The notes under the pieces are model-generated. The model did not search any database, had not been told where the DNA came from, and worked only from the letters and a program-made list of their open reading frames with translations. From Idiomarina sp. (GTDB lineage: Bacteria > Pseudomonadota > Gammaproteobacteria > Enterobacterales > Alteromonadaceae), in the NCBI GenBank assembly GCA_020831965.1, contig JAFIFP010000002.1:38001-102000 (forward strand): DNA of 64,000 bases, given 5' to 3'. The position numbers were made by a program, and so were the translations under genes. This document shows, piece by piece, positions 9,164 through 20,408 of the stretch; the stretch's first letter is position 1, and each line of letters starts with the position of its first letter.

Positions 9164-9969
9164 ATTAATGATGGCTGCAGTAGCAGAATAAAGAGTGCAT
9201 TTAAGACGAAGATAATGCTCAGACTATTCACTATCGCTTGCTGGGTTTGCTGTGGCAGCTCGGTGCGCGATTGCCCAACACGAAGGGCGTGATAACTTGC
9301 GATGGCACCAATCAATATTCCGAAGACCAGATTTTTCACGACAAACACAATGAGATCATAAGGATGAATAGATGTCGCAATCTCTGGCAAATAGCTTAGG
9401 TAGCCAGCGTGCTCGGTATAACTAAGCATAATCACGCCACTTATAATGGCGATGACGGCGAAGTAAATAGCGAGAATGGCCTGCGCAAGCCCAGTCCCGA
9501 TGACGCGTGGCGTAACCAGAAAATGATTGAGGTTAATGCCTAACATTTCCAAGCCTTCAAGCTCTCGATTGAGTTTCATATTGCCCAAGTCAACGGTGAT
9601 TGCGGAGCCACTGCGACCGATAAGTAAGATAGCTGTCAACAACGTGCTCAACTCGAAAATAATGACGCGAACTAAAATATCGATGACTTCGGCACGCTCG
9701 CCAATCATCTGAATGGTCAGAATGACTTGTGTTGTGATTGCCAGCCCTGACGCAAGGGCGAGCAAGGTGACTACGGGTAAGGCGTCGATGCCGGAAAAGA
9801 TAAGCTGACCAAGCAGCGTACGATAGGTGGCTTGGTTGAAGCGGAAATGCCCTTGTTGTCGCGGATTCAAAGCGCGCAAGGTGAATAACAGCAGCTCAAA
9901 GAGGTAGGCGGGCAAACGCAATATTTGCCTTCCGGTAAAGCCAAATGCGTCGAACAAGCGCGTTAGCAT
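9160..9969 (-). CDS. MlaE-family ABC permease
   Basis: This 269-residue inner-membrane protein matches the MlaE/YrbE permease family, which extracts or inserts phospholipid together with an MCE ring. It has about five to six membrane segments. The family signature is present in IGRSGSAITVDLGNMKLNRE and the following ELEGLEMLGIN, where the coupling helix contacts the ATPase. It is the first gene of the four-gene MCE operon and overlaps the ATPase gene by 4 bases. The permease appears normal even though its partner ATPase is degenerate. Confidence 0.9.
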   Translation of the reverse strand: MLTRLFDAFGFTGRQILRLPAYLFELLLFTLRALNPRQQGHFRFNQATYRTLLGQLIFSGIDALPVVTLLALASGLAITTQVILTIQMIGERAEVIDILVRVIIFELSTLLTAILLIGRSGSAITVDLGNMKLNRELEGLEMLGINLNHFLVTPRVIGTGLAQAILAIYFAVIAIISGVIMLSYTEHAGYLSYLPEIATSIHPYDLIVFVVKNLVFGILIGAIASYHALRVGQSRTELPQQTQQAIVNSLSIIFVLNALFILLLQPSLI

Positions 9970-10101
9970 GAAATGAGGACCTCTCTTCCATTCAGGTCGC
10001 TGTGGTACCTACCTTGAGTATCGGCAACGCTACCAACTTTTCACTTTGTTTACAATTGATGTTGTTCACAACGAATGGGGGAATTAAACGGCATGGAAGA
10101 T

Positions 10102-10133
10102 AAAAAAAGAGCCGACTTGGGGGAAGCCGGCTC
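10102..10133 (-). terminator. Rho-independent terminator of cnoX
   Basis: Read on the minus strand, a 10-bp stem (GAGCCGGCTT with AAGTCGGCTC, one G-U pair) with a five-base loop is followed by seven T. It lies 29 bases after the cnoX stop. Confidence 0.85.
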
Positions 10134-10161
10134 AAAAGCTCGTTGCTAGCGAAACAGCAAG

Positions 10162-11016
10162 CTAGTAAAGCATGCTGTATAACAATCTACGATACTTGGA
10201 TGAGAGTGGATCACCCGCTGGAAGACTATTTAGCATATCGATCGTTTGCTTTTTGACGTCCGCAAAATTGAGGTCTTTTTGTAGAATGCTCACCATCAAA
10301 TCTAGCGCGTCCTCGTAACGGTTTACTTGGTGATATTGCACCGCTAATTGATTCTTTAAGGACAAATTCTCCGGGTCTTGCGCTACTTGTTCTTCGAGTG
10401 CTCGTATTTCAGGACTGTCTGTCGCTTGCTCTGCCAAATCTATGGCCGCGAGAATTTGTTGATAGTAGCTTCCTTGATCCGCAATGGTAAGGCCGGTCAG
10501 GAGTTCCTTGGCTTGCCCTAAGAGTCCGTGGCGTGTGGCAGCATCTGCGAGCAGCAGACGCGCTTCTGCATTGTTTGGCGCAAGGTCGAAAGCTTTTTTG
10601 GCTTCCGTATATGCAGCCTCTGGATTACCTTGGGCGAGAGCGGCTTTGGCCGCAGCGAGCGCATCATCCTCAGGGGCCGGCAAGTGAGGTGCCAGTAAAT
10701 CGCGAATTGCCTGTTCGGTTTGTGCGCCGGCAACGCCGTCGACGGGCTGCCCCTCTTTGAAGACCATGAGCGTAGGTAAACTACGAATCTGAAACTGAGC
10801 CGCGAGCTGTTGCTCGGCTTCGCAGTCGACTTTGGCCAAGATGAGCGTGTCGGCATAATCGGCAGCAATTCGCTCGAGAATTGGCATCATCTGTTTGCAG
10901 GGCTCGCACCAATCGGCCCAAAAGTCGATCAACACCACTTTATTTTGTGATTGCTCAATCAGCACATCGCGGGCGTTTGCTGCCGTAACGTTAATAATGT
11001 TTTGAGGTGTCTGCAC
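10162..11016 (-). CDS. cnoX: Co-chaperone thioredoxin CnoX (YbbN)
   Basis: CnoX protects proteins during oxidative stress and hands them to GroEL or DnaK. The 284-residue product has an N-terminal thioredoxin domain (about 1-110) with the active site WADWCEPCKQM, and a C-terminal TPR region (about 120-284) containing GNPEAAYTEAKKAFDLAPNN. E. coli CnoX lacks a full CxxC pair and has SxxC, while this protein keeps both cysteines and could also act as a reductase, like the Caulobacter form. The gene appears to stand alone and ends at a strong terminator. Confidence 0.92.
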   Translation of the reverse strand: MQTPQNIINVTAANARDVLIEQSQNKVVLIDFWADWCEPCKQMMPILERIAADYADTLILAKVDCEAEQQLAAQFQIRSLPTLMVFKEGQPVDGVAGAQTEQAIRDLLAPHLPAPEDDALAAAKAALAQGNPEAAYTEAKKAFDLAPNNAEARLLLADAATRHGLLGQAKELLTGLTIADQGSYYQQILAAIDLAEQATDSPEIRALEEQVAQDPENLSLKNQLAVQYHQVNRYEDALDLMVSILQKDLNFADVKKQTIDMLNSLPAGDPLSSKYRRLLYSMLY

Positions 11017-11084
11017 TCACATACTCGCTTCTATTCAACAGGATTAAATTGAAAGATGGGGTTAAATCCAGAGGGTTCAACTCT

Positions 11085-12461
11085 TTATCCTAAGAGTTTA
11101 CGCAAGAGTTTTTGTTTGAAGCTCGTATAGGGTGGGTAACGAACTGATAAATCAAACCAAAATGAACGAGTAACGACCGGCTTTCTGTGGGTAAAAGTAT
11201 CGAATCCATACTTCCCATGGTAGCGGCCCATACCGCTTGCACCTACACCACCAAAGGGGAGTTTAGGGTTCAACATGAATACCATGGTGTCATTGATACA
11301 GAGCGTGCCGGTATGAATGTGTCGTTCAACCTGCTGATGCTCGTATGCCTTGTTGCTGAAGAGATAGCATGCCAGTGGATGAGGGCGTTCGGCAACAAAG
11401 GCTACCGCAGACTCTAGATCCCGTACTTTTAATATCGGCAGAATGGGGCCGAAAATTTCTTCTTCCATGATTGGGCTGTTTGGCTTGCAGTCGGTGACCA
11501 GGGTCGGAGAAAAGTAACCAGAAGCACGATCGAAATCGCCTCCCCACAGCGTGGCGCCTTGTAGGGCGTCCTCGGAAATGAGACTCAAGAGCCGCTGCAT
11601 GTGGCGGTCAGCGACAATGCGGCCGTAATCGTCGCTTTGCTGGGGGTCGCGGCCATAAAATTCATGAATGGCGACTTTCAGGGCTTCAACGAGTTGATCA
11701 TGAACGCGTTCATTCACCAACACATAGTCGGGAGCGATGCAGGTTTGCCCCGCATTCATAAACTTGCCCCATACAATGCGTCGTGCGGTGACTTGAAGGT
11801 CTGTTTGCTCAGAGACAATCACTGGACTTTTACCCCCCAATTCGAGTGTGACTGGGGTTAAGTTTTCTGCTGCCGCGCGCATGACATGTTTTCCCACACC
11901 GCCACCGCCAGTGTAGAAAATGTGATGAAAGGGCTCATGCAAGAGTGATTGTGCGACTTTTGCGTCGCCTTCAACGACAGCAATACATTGCTCGTCGAGA
12001 TACTGAGGAATCAGCTTCGCGATAATGGCGGAGGTTGCAGGAGAGACCTCCGACGGTTTGAGGCACACACAATTGCCCGCCGCCAGTGCAGCAATAACCG
12101 GGCTTAGGCTTAGTTGCAACGGATAGTTCCAAGCTCCGAATACCAGCACGACACCCAGTGGCTCCGCTACGAGCTTTGCTTTGGCGGGCTGCATTGCTAA
12201 GGGATTGCCGATGCGCTGCGGGCGCGCCCAGCGACGCAAGTGTTTCCGGGTATAGCGAATGTCTTTCAGGAGAAAGCCAACTTCAGTGCTAAAGGCTTCG
12301 GTTGCACTTTTACCTAAATCCTCTGCAAGCGCGGTGAGCAGTTCGTCGGTGTGGGCGACTAATAAGGCCTCTAACTGGTTGAGTTGATTGATTCGCCATT
12401 GAAGATGTCGAGAAACGCCAGCCTGAAAGCTAGTGTAAAGCTCTTTAAATACGTTGCTCAT
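11085..12461 (-). CDS. Coniferyl-aldehyde-type aldehyde dehydrogenase
   Basis: This 458-residue NAD(P)-dependent aldehyde dehydrogenase resembles the class-3 or coniferyl aldehyde dehydrogenase group, which oxidises aromatic and medium-chain aldehydes. The catalytic cysteine lies in NAGQTCIAPDYV and the general-base glutamate in VTLELGGKSP. The cofactor region has VFGAWNYPLQL. A C-terminal FWFDLSVRYPPYTSFKQKLL is typical of this shorter group. It overlaps the sugar dehydrogenase gene by 4 bases, which suggests cotranscription and perhaps clearance of aldehydes made nearby. The real substrate is unknown. Confidence 0.9.
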   Translation of the reverse strand: MSNVFKELYTSFQAGVSRHLQWRINQLNQLEALLVAHTDELLTALAEDLGKSATEAFSTEVGFLLKDIRYTRKHLRRWARPQRIGNPLAMQPAKAKLVAEPLGVVLVFGAWNYPLQLSLSPVIAALAAGNCVCLKPSEVSPATSAIIAKLIPQYLDEQCIAVVEGDAKVAQSLLHEPFHHIFYTGGGGVGKHVMRAAAENLTPVTLELGGKSPVIVSEQTDLQVTARRIVWGKFMNAGQTCIAPDYVLVNERVHDQLVEALKVAIHEFYGRDPQQSDDYGRIVADRHMQRLLSLISEDALQGATLWGGDFDRASGYFSPTLVTDCKPNSPIMEEEIFGPILPILKVRDLESAVAFVAERPHPLACYLFSNKAYEHQQVERHIHTGTLCINDTMVFMLNPKLPFGGVGASGMGRYHGKYGFDTFTHRKPVVTRSFWFDLSVRYPPYTSFKQKLLRKLLG

Positions 12462-13561
12462 TCGCTATTCCCTGGGGTGACGCGGAGTATTGCTCCGTTT
12501 GGCTCATCAGTGAGTAAATAAATAGCACCTGTGTCTGGATGTACTCGCACATCACGCAGGCGCCGTCCTAAATCTTCCAGTAAACGTTCCTCATCAGCAA
12601 CTCGATCATTGTCAATACGAATGCGAGTCAGGTGCTTCTTCGCTAAAGCGGGGACCAATAAATCGCCATGCCAATCTTGGAAAAGTTGGCCTTGGTAGAC
12701 GGCTAAACCTGCAGGAGCGATAGAGGGGGTCCAGTCCTTAATCGGCGAGACCATACCGGGTAAACTTTGATGGGGTGTAATGCGCGCCCCTGTGTAGTCG
12801 ATTCCCCCCGTCAACAGTGGCCACCCATAATTACCGCCCGGGCGAATACGATTCAGTTCATCGCCTCCTCGTGGGCCATGCTCTGTGGTGTATAGGACCT
12901 CATGGCCTGCATGCCAAGCAACGCCTTGCACATTACGATGGCCAAAACTATAGATCTCGGGCAGGCTCAGGTTGTCGGAAAGCAACGGATTATCATTGGG
13001 TACCGTACCATCGCGATGCAAGCGGACAATTGTGCCCAAGTGATTGGAGGTGCGTTGGGCGTCTTCACGATAATCAAAGCCATCACCAAGAGTTAAGATG
13101 AGCGTGTCGTCGGGTAAGAATGCGATGCGTGCGCCGTAGTGGGCGCTGTCACGTTTTGCAGGATAGGCGCGAAAGATGAGTTCTGGTTCTGACAAGATGA
13201 GGTCTGTGCTTAAGTGAGCGCGAGCAAGGCAGGTGTTGTTCGCACGTCGAGTGCCGCACGCGTAACTTAAGAATAGCTCTCGCGACTGCTCGAAATCTGG
13301 AGCAAGCATGACTTCAAACAAACCGGCCTGACTTTCAACATGCAAATCCAAAAAATGCTCAAGCAGTACTTCGATTCGCGTGCCATCGGCACTGACAAGG
13401 TTTAACCTGCCTGAACGTTCGGTAACGAGCATTTGACCATCGGGCAAGAAAGCTAAAGACCATGGATGAACCAAACCGTCTCTTACAGTTTCGACCTTCA
13501 GTGAAGTGGCATGAAGAGAGGTTGTGAAGAGCAGTGCCGGAATGAGCGTGAATAGTCGCAT
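12458..13561 (-). CDS. PQQ-dependent soluble aldose dehydrogenase (YliI/Asd-like)
   Basis: The 367-residue product has a signal peptide (cleavage near residue 18) and a six-bladed propeller of the GdhB/YliI family, which oxidises aldose sugars in the periplasm with pyrroloquinoline quinone. Family patterns include VHPWSLAFLPDGQMLVTERS at the N-terminus, SFGHRNVQGVAWH with the catalytic histidine, and TEHGPRGGDELN. No PQQ synthesis genes are in this window. It sits 3 bases after the membrane-protein gene and overlaps the aldehyde dehydrogenase gene by 4 bases, so the three form one operon. Confidence 0.9.
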   Translation of the reverse strand: MRLFTLIPALLFTTSLHATSLKVETVRDGLVHPWSLAFLPDGQMLVTERSGRLNLVSADGTRIEVLLEHFLDLHVESQAGLFEVMLAPDFEQSRELFLSYACGTRRANNTCLARAHLSTDLILSEPELIFRAYPAKRDSAHYGARIAFLPDDTLILTLGDGFDYREDAQRTSNHLGTIVRLHRDGTVPNDNPLLSDNLSLPEIYSFGHRNVQGVAWHAGHEVLYTTEHGPRGGDELNRIRPGGNYGWPLLTGGIDYTGARITPHQSLPGMVSPIKDWTPSIAPAGLAVYQGQLFQDWHGDLLVPALAKKHLTRIRIDNDRVADEERLLEDLGRRLRDVRVHPDTGAIYLLTDEPNGAILRVTPGNSE

Positions 13562-13564
13562 AAC

Positions 13565-14038
13565 CTACCCTTTCGTCCGCGTAATTTTGTGAATCGAACG
13601 TGTCAGCCGAGCGTATAAATAGCCTCCGGCAATACCACATGAAATCATTAGCAGAGTGCCGAACCAGCCGCGTGTAGCGGCGATTAAGGTCGGCATCGGC
13701 GCAACATTATTGATGAGTTGAAACATTGTCCAGAGTCCGACGCCGCCCGCGACCATACACCAAGCAGTAAATTGCCGTTTTTGAAAGTGACTAATGCCAT
13801 GAGCGATGGGAATTGCGACGACAAAGGTCAGCACCATGAGGGCTATAAGAAGTGGTGCAAAATTAAAGAGGTCATGCCAAGTTGTCGCAAAGCGTTCGCT
13901 AAGACTGATAGGTGGGCCAATAGTTGCAATGGCATGCAAGTTTAGCTGCGTTTGAACCAAGGTGCCTAGTAGGCTGGCGCCCAGAACCGCTAAGACGAAT
14001 GCGGATACTCGAACCCTAAATCGCTTTAGTTTACCCAT
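13565..14038 (-). CDS. Four-helix membrane protein of unknown function
   Basis: This 157-residue product has four clear hydrophobic segments (near residues 10-30, 60-82, 92-112 and 125-145) and basic ends. I do not recognise a named family. It is the first gene in an operon with the PQQ sugar dehydrogenase and the aldehyde dehydrogenase, only 3 bases from the former. A role in electron transfer from the dehydrogenase is conceivable, but no haem or quinone ligands stand out. Confidence 0.65.
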   Translation of the reverse strand: MGKLKRFRVRVSAFVLAVLGASLLGTLVQTQLNLHAIATIGPPISLSERFATTWHDLFNFAPLLIALMVLTFVVAIPIAHGISHFQKRQFTAWCMVAGGVGLWTMFQLINNVAPMPTLIAATRGWFGTLLMISCGIAGGYLYARLTRSIHKITRTKG

Positions 14039-14171
14039 GCGCGTGTCTCCAGGCGGTTAAATTCTATTAAGTGACTAACTTAACGGAGATTACGGATTGT
14101 CGCTAGTGGTTCGGATCACATTGATAGGTGGAGACTTGCCGAACAAGTGGAGAGCGGATAAAGTGGAGTGT

Positions 14172-14188
14172 AAGTGGTTAGACCAGAA
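14172..14188 (+). promoter_or_regulatory. Candidate FadR operator upstream of fadH
   Basis: A 17-base palindrome-like site, AAGTGGTTAGACCAGAA, keeps the TGGT-N2-GACCA core of the gammaproteobacterial FadR operator and lies just before the fadH start. FadR control of fad genes is known in the class. This match is by eye only. Confidence 0.4.
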
Positions 14189-14195
14189 GAGATAA

Positions 14196-16229
<2,034 letters not shown>

Positions 16230-16239
16230 AAGATAAAAC

Positions 16240-16264
16240 GCTCGAACACATAGCTCGAACATTA
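16240..16264 (+). repeat. 13-bp tandem duplication upstream of gdhA
   Basis: GCTCGAACACATA is followed directly by GCTCGAACATTA. The second copy ends just before the ribosome binding site of gdhA. Confidence 0.8.
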
Positions 16265-16280
16265 ACCAAGGAGACTTGCA

Positions 16281-17585
16281 GTGAGTGACACACAAGCCCC
16301 GGAAGTATTGAAAGACGCTCGTGGTCGATTAGAAAAGATTTATGAAAAATTAGACGTGTCGGACGATGCTCGTCAACGCCTTGCGCATCCGCAACGCTTG
16401 ATTGAAGTGGCCATTCCGGTGCGAATGGATGATGGTTCGCTACAAGTATTTCAGGGTTGGCGTGTTCAATACGACTTAACTCGTGGCCCAGGCAAGGGAG
16501 GTATCCGGTTTCATCCCGATGTTTCCGCGGCTGAGGTTACGGCTTTGAGTTTCTGGATGGCAATTAAGTGTGCCGTTGTTGACCTACCTTATGGTGGCGC
16601 CAAAGGGGGCGTCTGCGTTGACCCGAAGAAGCTGTCAAGAATGGAACTCGAACGCCTGTCTCGCGGTTACATTCGTGCCATCTATGATGTGATTGGTCCA
16701 GATCTTGATATTCCCGCCCCAGACGTCAATACCAATGCCACCATTATGGGCTGGATGGCGGATGAATATTCGAATATTTCACGGCGGCAGGAGCCTGCTG
16801 TGATTACCGGTAAACCACTGGGGTTAGGTGGCTCAGAAGGTCGGGTGGCTGCGACAGGTGATGGCGCCCTTGAGGTGCTGAGGATTTGGACCGAACGACA
16901 GAAGAAGTCACCCAAAGAACTGACGGTCGCAATTCAGGGGTTTGGTAATGCTGGCTACTATTTTGCCTGTGCAGCTCAATCTCTTGGGTTCAAAATTGTC
17001 GCACTGTCTGACTCGCAAGGTGCTGTGTACTCGGAAAAAGGACTCGACGTTCACGCCATTTGGCGACACAAGAATAAGACACGAAAACTAAAAGGTATCC
17101 TGTATTCTGAATCTTCGGTTGATGAAGAAAAAGATGTCGATCATATTTCCAATAAAGAGTTGCTGGCGCTTGATGTTGATGTGTTGGCGCTTGCTGCACT
17201 CGAAAATCAAATTACCGAAGATAACGCCGAACAGGTTCAGGCGGGCTTGCTGCTCGAAATTGCCAACGGACCCGTCACCAGCCAAGCGGATAAGATCCTT
17301 GCAGACAAGAAGATTCCCGTGCTTCCTGATGTACTCGTAAATACTGGGGGCGTCATCGTAAGCTACTTCGAATGGATCCAGAACAGTACTGGCGATTATT
17401 GGTCGGCCGAGCGCGTCTCAGAGCGAATGAAAGCGGTGATCGCGAAGGAGTCGGAGACCTGTTTTGATCTCGCCGATGATGAACAGGTGGACCTGCGTAC
17501 CGCAGCATATATGCAGGGGTTAAAGCGTATCACCAAGGCGATGGATGATCGCGGTACTCAGGGTTACTTTAATGGCGATAGCTAG
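16281..17585 (+). CDS. Glutamate dehydrogenase (Glu/Leu/Phe/Val dehydrogenase family)
   Basis: This 434-residue enzyme interconverts glutamate with 2-oxoglutarate and ammonia. The substrate domain has the catalytic region [13 protein letters not shown] and an upstream [13 protein letters not shown]. The dinucleotide domain has [13 protein letters not shown]. Start is GTG at 16281, with AAGGAG 8 bases upstream. The size and motifs resemble the hexameric GDH group close to RocG/GudB, so NAD use is likely but not proven. It is convergent with the CRY-DASH gene, overlapping its end by 4 bases. Confidence 0.88.
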   Translation: MSDTQAPEVLKDARGRLEKIYEKLDVSDDARQRLAHPQRLIEVAIPVRMDDGSLQVFQGWRVQYDLTRGPGKGGIRFHPDVSAAEVTALSFWMAIKCAVVDLPYGGAKGGVCVDPKKLSRMELERLSRGYIRAIYDVIGPDLDIPAPDVNTNATIMGWMADEYSNISRRQEPAVITGKPLGLGGSEGRVAATGDGALEVLRIWTERQKKSPKELTVAIQGFGNAGYYFACAAQSLGFKIVALSDSQGAVYSEKGLDVHAIWRHKNKTRKLKGILYSESSVDEEKDVDHISNKELLALDVDVLALAALENQITEDNAEQVQAGLLLEIANGPVTSQADKILADKKIPVLPDVLVNTGGVIVSYFEWIQNSTGDYWSAERVSERMKAVIAKESETCFDLADDEQVDLRTAAYMQGLKRITKAMDDRGTQGYFNGDS

Positions 17586-18856
17586 TTGCTCTTGAGCCAA
17601 TGATTCGTGTAACGGTCCTCGGGGTCGTACATATGGGCCTGTTTCTCTAAGTTGAACCAACTGCCGCCGCGAGGATTCGCGGCCAATCCCGCAATATACT
17701 GCCAGTTTCCGTAATTTGCGGCAGGGTCATAATCGATCAGGTGTGATTCAAACCAAGCTGCGCCGAGGCGCCAGTCGAGTGCTAAGTCGTGAATCAGGGC
17801 AGACGCCGTATTTTGTCGGCCCCGATTGCTCATATAGCCAGTGGCCAGGAGTTCGCGCATGTTTGCATCGACGAAGCGCTGGCCAAGTGCGCCTTGGCTC
17901 CATTGCGCAAAGCTGGCATGGCGGCGGGTAACTTCAGCTACTTTAGCGTCGCCCAGAAATAGCTCGGAACCCCGTTGCATTGCAAGATGTTGAAAGAACT
18001 CTCGCCACAGAACTTCAATTTTTAACCAATGGGTTGATGGGTTTTCCCCAGCCTCAGCCTCATGAGCATTGACCTGGCTAATCACCTCTTCTGGTGTAAG
18101 ACAGCCGAGATTCAACCAAGGCGAGAGTTTGCTGGAGAAGTCAGCACCAAGCAGTTCATTGCGCGTATCCTTGTAGTGCCGGATTGGGCCTGAATAAGAC
18201 ACATATTGCTTTAGGCGCTGTAAACCTGCTGCGCGCCCACCCTGAAATTTCATGACTGCACGCTGCTGGTCGCCGTCGGCGGTGGCAACCGGTGACACCG
18301 ATATGCTGTCATAATTGTTCGCTACAGAATGAAAACTCGAGGGCGAGGAACTGGGCTGCAAATGGAAATCGTGAAGTTGCTGCTCGAAGTGACGACGAAA
18401 CTGACTGAATGATGTGAGCGGCTTACCCATTGCTGCAGTGACCTGAGTATTCTGAAACAGGCTATAGTCCTGATGCAGGCGCAGGGTGATTTGTTGGCTC
18501 GCGAGCGCGTGTTCGACACGTTGTTCTTGTTGCTGCTCTTCCCACGCAAATAGAGCTTGGCTTTCCACCTGAGTGCAGCCGAGTGTTTGAGCAAGCTCTG
18601 GCAGAACATGGTCTGGTTCGCCAACGAGTACTATCAGTCGTCCGCCTCGAGCCTCCAGCGCCTCGTTCAGTTCACAAAGGCTTTGCCAAAGAAAACTGGA
18701 GCGAATCGCTGACATTCGGGGTATTCCGAGCCATTGGCCGGTGTACTGCTTGTCGTAGCAGAACACAAAATATTGTTCCGATGTTTCGCAAGCGCTCAGA
18801 ATGGCGGGATTGTTGTCGAGACGTAGGTTTCTGCGAAGCCAAACAAGTGCGCTCAT
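17582..18856 (-). CDS. DASH-type cryptochrome / single-strand DNA photolyase
   Basis: CRY-DASH proteins use FAD and a folate antenna to repair cyclobutane dimers in single-stranded DNA or to sense blue light. The 424-residue product starts [15 protein letters not shown], and ends with the DASH-type flavin region [20 protein letters not shown] then [20 protein letters not shown]. The frame is open upstream to 18937, but ATG at 18856 is chosen because it overlaps the stop of the upstream photolyase gene by one base (TAATG) and matches the family start. It is the last gene of a three-gene operon with a flavin reductase. Confidence 0.9.
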   Translation of the reverse strand: MSALVWLRRNLRLDNNPAILSACETSEQYFVFCYDKQYTGQWLGIPRMSAIRSSFLWQSLCELNEALEARGGRLIVLVGEPDHVLPELAQTLGCTQVESQALFAWEEQQQEQRVEHALASQQITLRLHQDYSLFQNTQVTAAMGKPLTSFSQFRRHFEQQLHDFHLQPSSSPSSFHSVANNYDSISVSPVATADGDQQRAVMKFQGGRAAGLQRLKQYVSYSGPIRHYKDTRNELLGADFSSKLSPWLNLGCLTPEEVISQVNAHEAEAGENPSTHWLKIEVLWREFFQHLAMQRGSELFLGDAKVAEVTRRHASFAQWSQGALGQRFVDANMRELLATGYMSNRGRQNTASALIHDLALDWRLGAAWFESHLIDYDPAANYGNWQYIAGLAANPRGGSWFNLEKQAHMYDPEDRYTNHWLKSN

Positions 18857-20406
18857 TAGAGTTCTTCCAAGTGAATAAGGTAATCTTCTGCACGCTTTAA
18901 AACGGCTTGTCGGTCCTCGTCTTTGCGCTTGTCCCACTGGCGATACATCATCCCCATACGAGGATTGTTATCAAACGTAGCTCTGTGTCGGTCGAGGAAA
19001 TGCCAGTAAAGCACATTAAAAGGGCAGGCATTGTCGCCAGACTTATCCTTCACATCGTAGTGACAATCACCGCAATAATGCCCCATTTTCTGCAAATAAT
19101 TACCGCCGGACACGTAGGGCTTACTTGCTAGGATCCCACCATCGGCGAATTGGCTCATTCCCCGTGTATTCGGCAGCTCGACCCATTCGATCGCATCAAT
19201 GTAGATGCCGAGGTACCAGGCATCGACTTCATCGGGATGAATGCCTGCAAGTAAGGCGAAATTGCCGGTCACCATGAGGCGTTGGATATGATGGGCGTAG
19301 GCATACTCTAGTGATTGCTGAATACTATGTGCCATACAGGCCATCTTCGTTTCGCCATTCCAGTAGAAGGCAGGTAACTTACGCTTGTGCTGGAGTTGAT
19401 TGGTGCTTTGATAGTCTGGCATATGGTGCCAATAAATCAGCCGGACATACTCGCGCCAACCAATAATCTGGCGGATAAAACCTTCGATCTGCGCCAAACT
19501 AATCCGTTCTGAATTCTCATTGAACGCTGCTAAACATTTTTCTACCACTTCCTTGGGCGAGATCATCTTGGTGTTCAGGCTAAAGGATAAGCGGGAATGA
19601 AACAGGGACCAGCTTCGCGTGCTAAGTGCGTCTTGGTACTGACCAAACTCCGGTAGTAAGTGGGCTACAAAGTAGTCCAATAGTTTCCGTGATTGACTGC
19701 GATTAATTGGCCAGCCAATGTGATCACCTTGCAGGCTCCCCATGGTTTCGAGGGTCGCAAGCAATGGTTTTAGTTCTGAAATGTCGTTGCTGAACTCCAG
19801 CGGTGGGGGAACTTCAACCTTATTGGGCAGTTTGTTGCGGTTCTCGCCATCATAGTTCCACTTACCGCCCAACGGCTTATTGTCCTCCATCAAGTATCCG
19901 GTCGCAGCTCGGATTTGCCGATAGAAGCGTTCCATCAGTAGATTATTGGTATTCTGAAAGTACTGGGTTAAGTCGGCGCGCTCGGTGAGAAAATGCTCAC
20001 TACTGACCATGCTGGTACTGATCCAGTCGATTTGTTTTAGTTGCTGATCAAGTCGAAATTCGTCGGGCTCTTGATAGCAAAGCTGAGTGGCATCGGTGTG
20101 TTGGGCAATGCGTCTAAGGTTAGCGAGCAAGTCTTGTTGGTTATCGGCGTTATCTAAAGTGAAATAAAGAACCGCATGTTTCGTTGATAGAGCCTCTGAG
20201 AAAGCCCGCATTGCGGCGAAAAAAGCAGCTACTTTTTGAATATGATGGCGCACGTAATCAGTTTCTTGACGCATTTCCATTAACACGTAAAGCACATCAT
20301 CGCGCTGTTCACGGTACCAAGAATGACTGGCATTCAGTTGGTCTCCCAGAATAAGCCGCACTTCCCGGTAGCGAGAGACAGTGGATAGACCATTATATAG
20401 GGGCAC
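18856..20406 (-). CDS. Iron-sulfur bacterial cryptochrome/photolyase (FeS-BCP, PhrB-like)
   Basis: Members of this group repair (6-4) photoproducts or act as light sensors, and carry FAD, a lumazine antenna and a 4Fe-4S cluster. The 516-residue product begins with VRLILGDQLNASHSW, a family signature. Four cysteines at the positions expected for the cluster lie in KMACMAH and in YCGDCHYDVKDKSGDNACPF. The flavin pocket region TGNFALLAGIHPDEVDAWYL is also typical. It follows the flavin reductase gene after 2 bases and precedes the CRY-DASH gene. Repair activity is inferred. Confidence 0.92.
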   Translation of the reverse strand: MPLYNGLSTVSRYREVRLILGDQLNASHSWYREQRDDVLYVLMEMRQETDYVRHHIQKVAAFFAAMRAFSEALSTKHAVLYFTLDNADNQQDLLANLRRIAQHTDATQLCYQEPDEFRLDQQLKQIDWISTSMVSSEHFLTERADLTQYFQNTNNLLMERFYRQIRAATGYLMEDNKPLGGKWNYDGENRNKLPNKVEVPPPLEFSNDISELKPLLATLETMGSLQGDHIGWPINRSQSRKLLDYFVAHLLPEFGQYQDALSTRSWSLFHSRLSFSLNTKMISPKEVVEKCLAAFNENSERISLAQIEGFIRQIIGWREYVRLIYWHHMPDYQSTNQLQHKRKLPAFYWNGETKMACMAHSIQQSLEYAYAHHIQRLMVTGNFALLAGIHPDEVDAWYLGIYIDAIEWVELPNTRGMSQFADGGILASKPYVSGGNYLQKMGHYCGDCHYDVKDKSGDNACPFNVLYWHFLDRHRATFDNNPRMGMMYRQWDKRKDEDRQAVLKRAEDYLIHLEEL

Positions 20407-20408
20407 CG

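Noticed and set aside
14149..14180. AAGTGGAGAG / AAGTGGAGTG / AAGTGGTTAG as another tandem repeat
   Set aside because: Unit spacing is irregular (16 and 11 bases), so it does not fit the 13-15 bp pattern.
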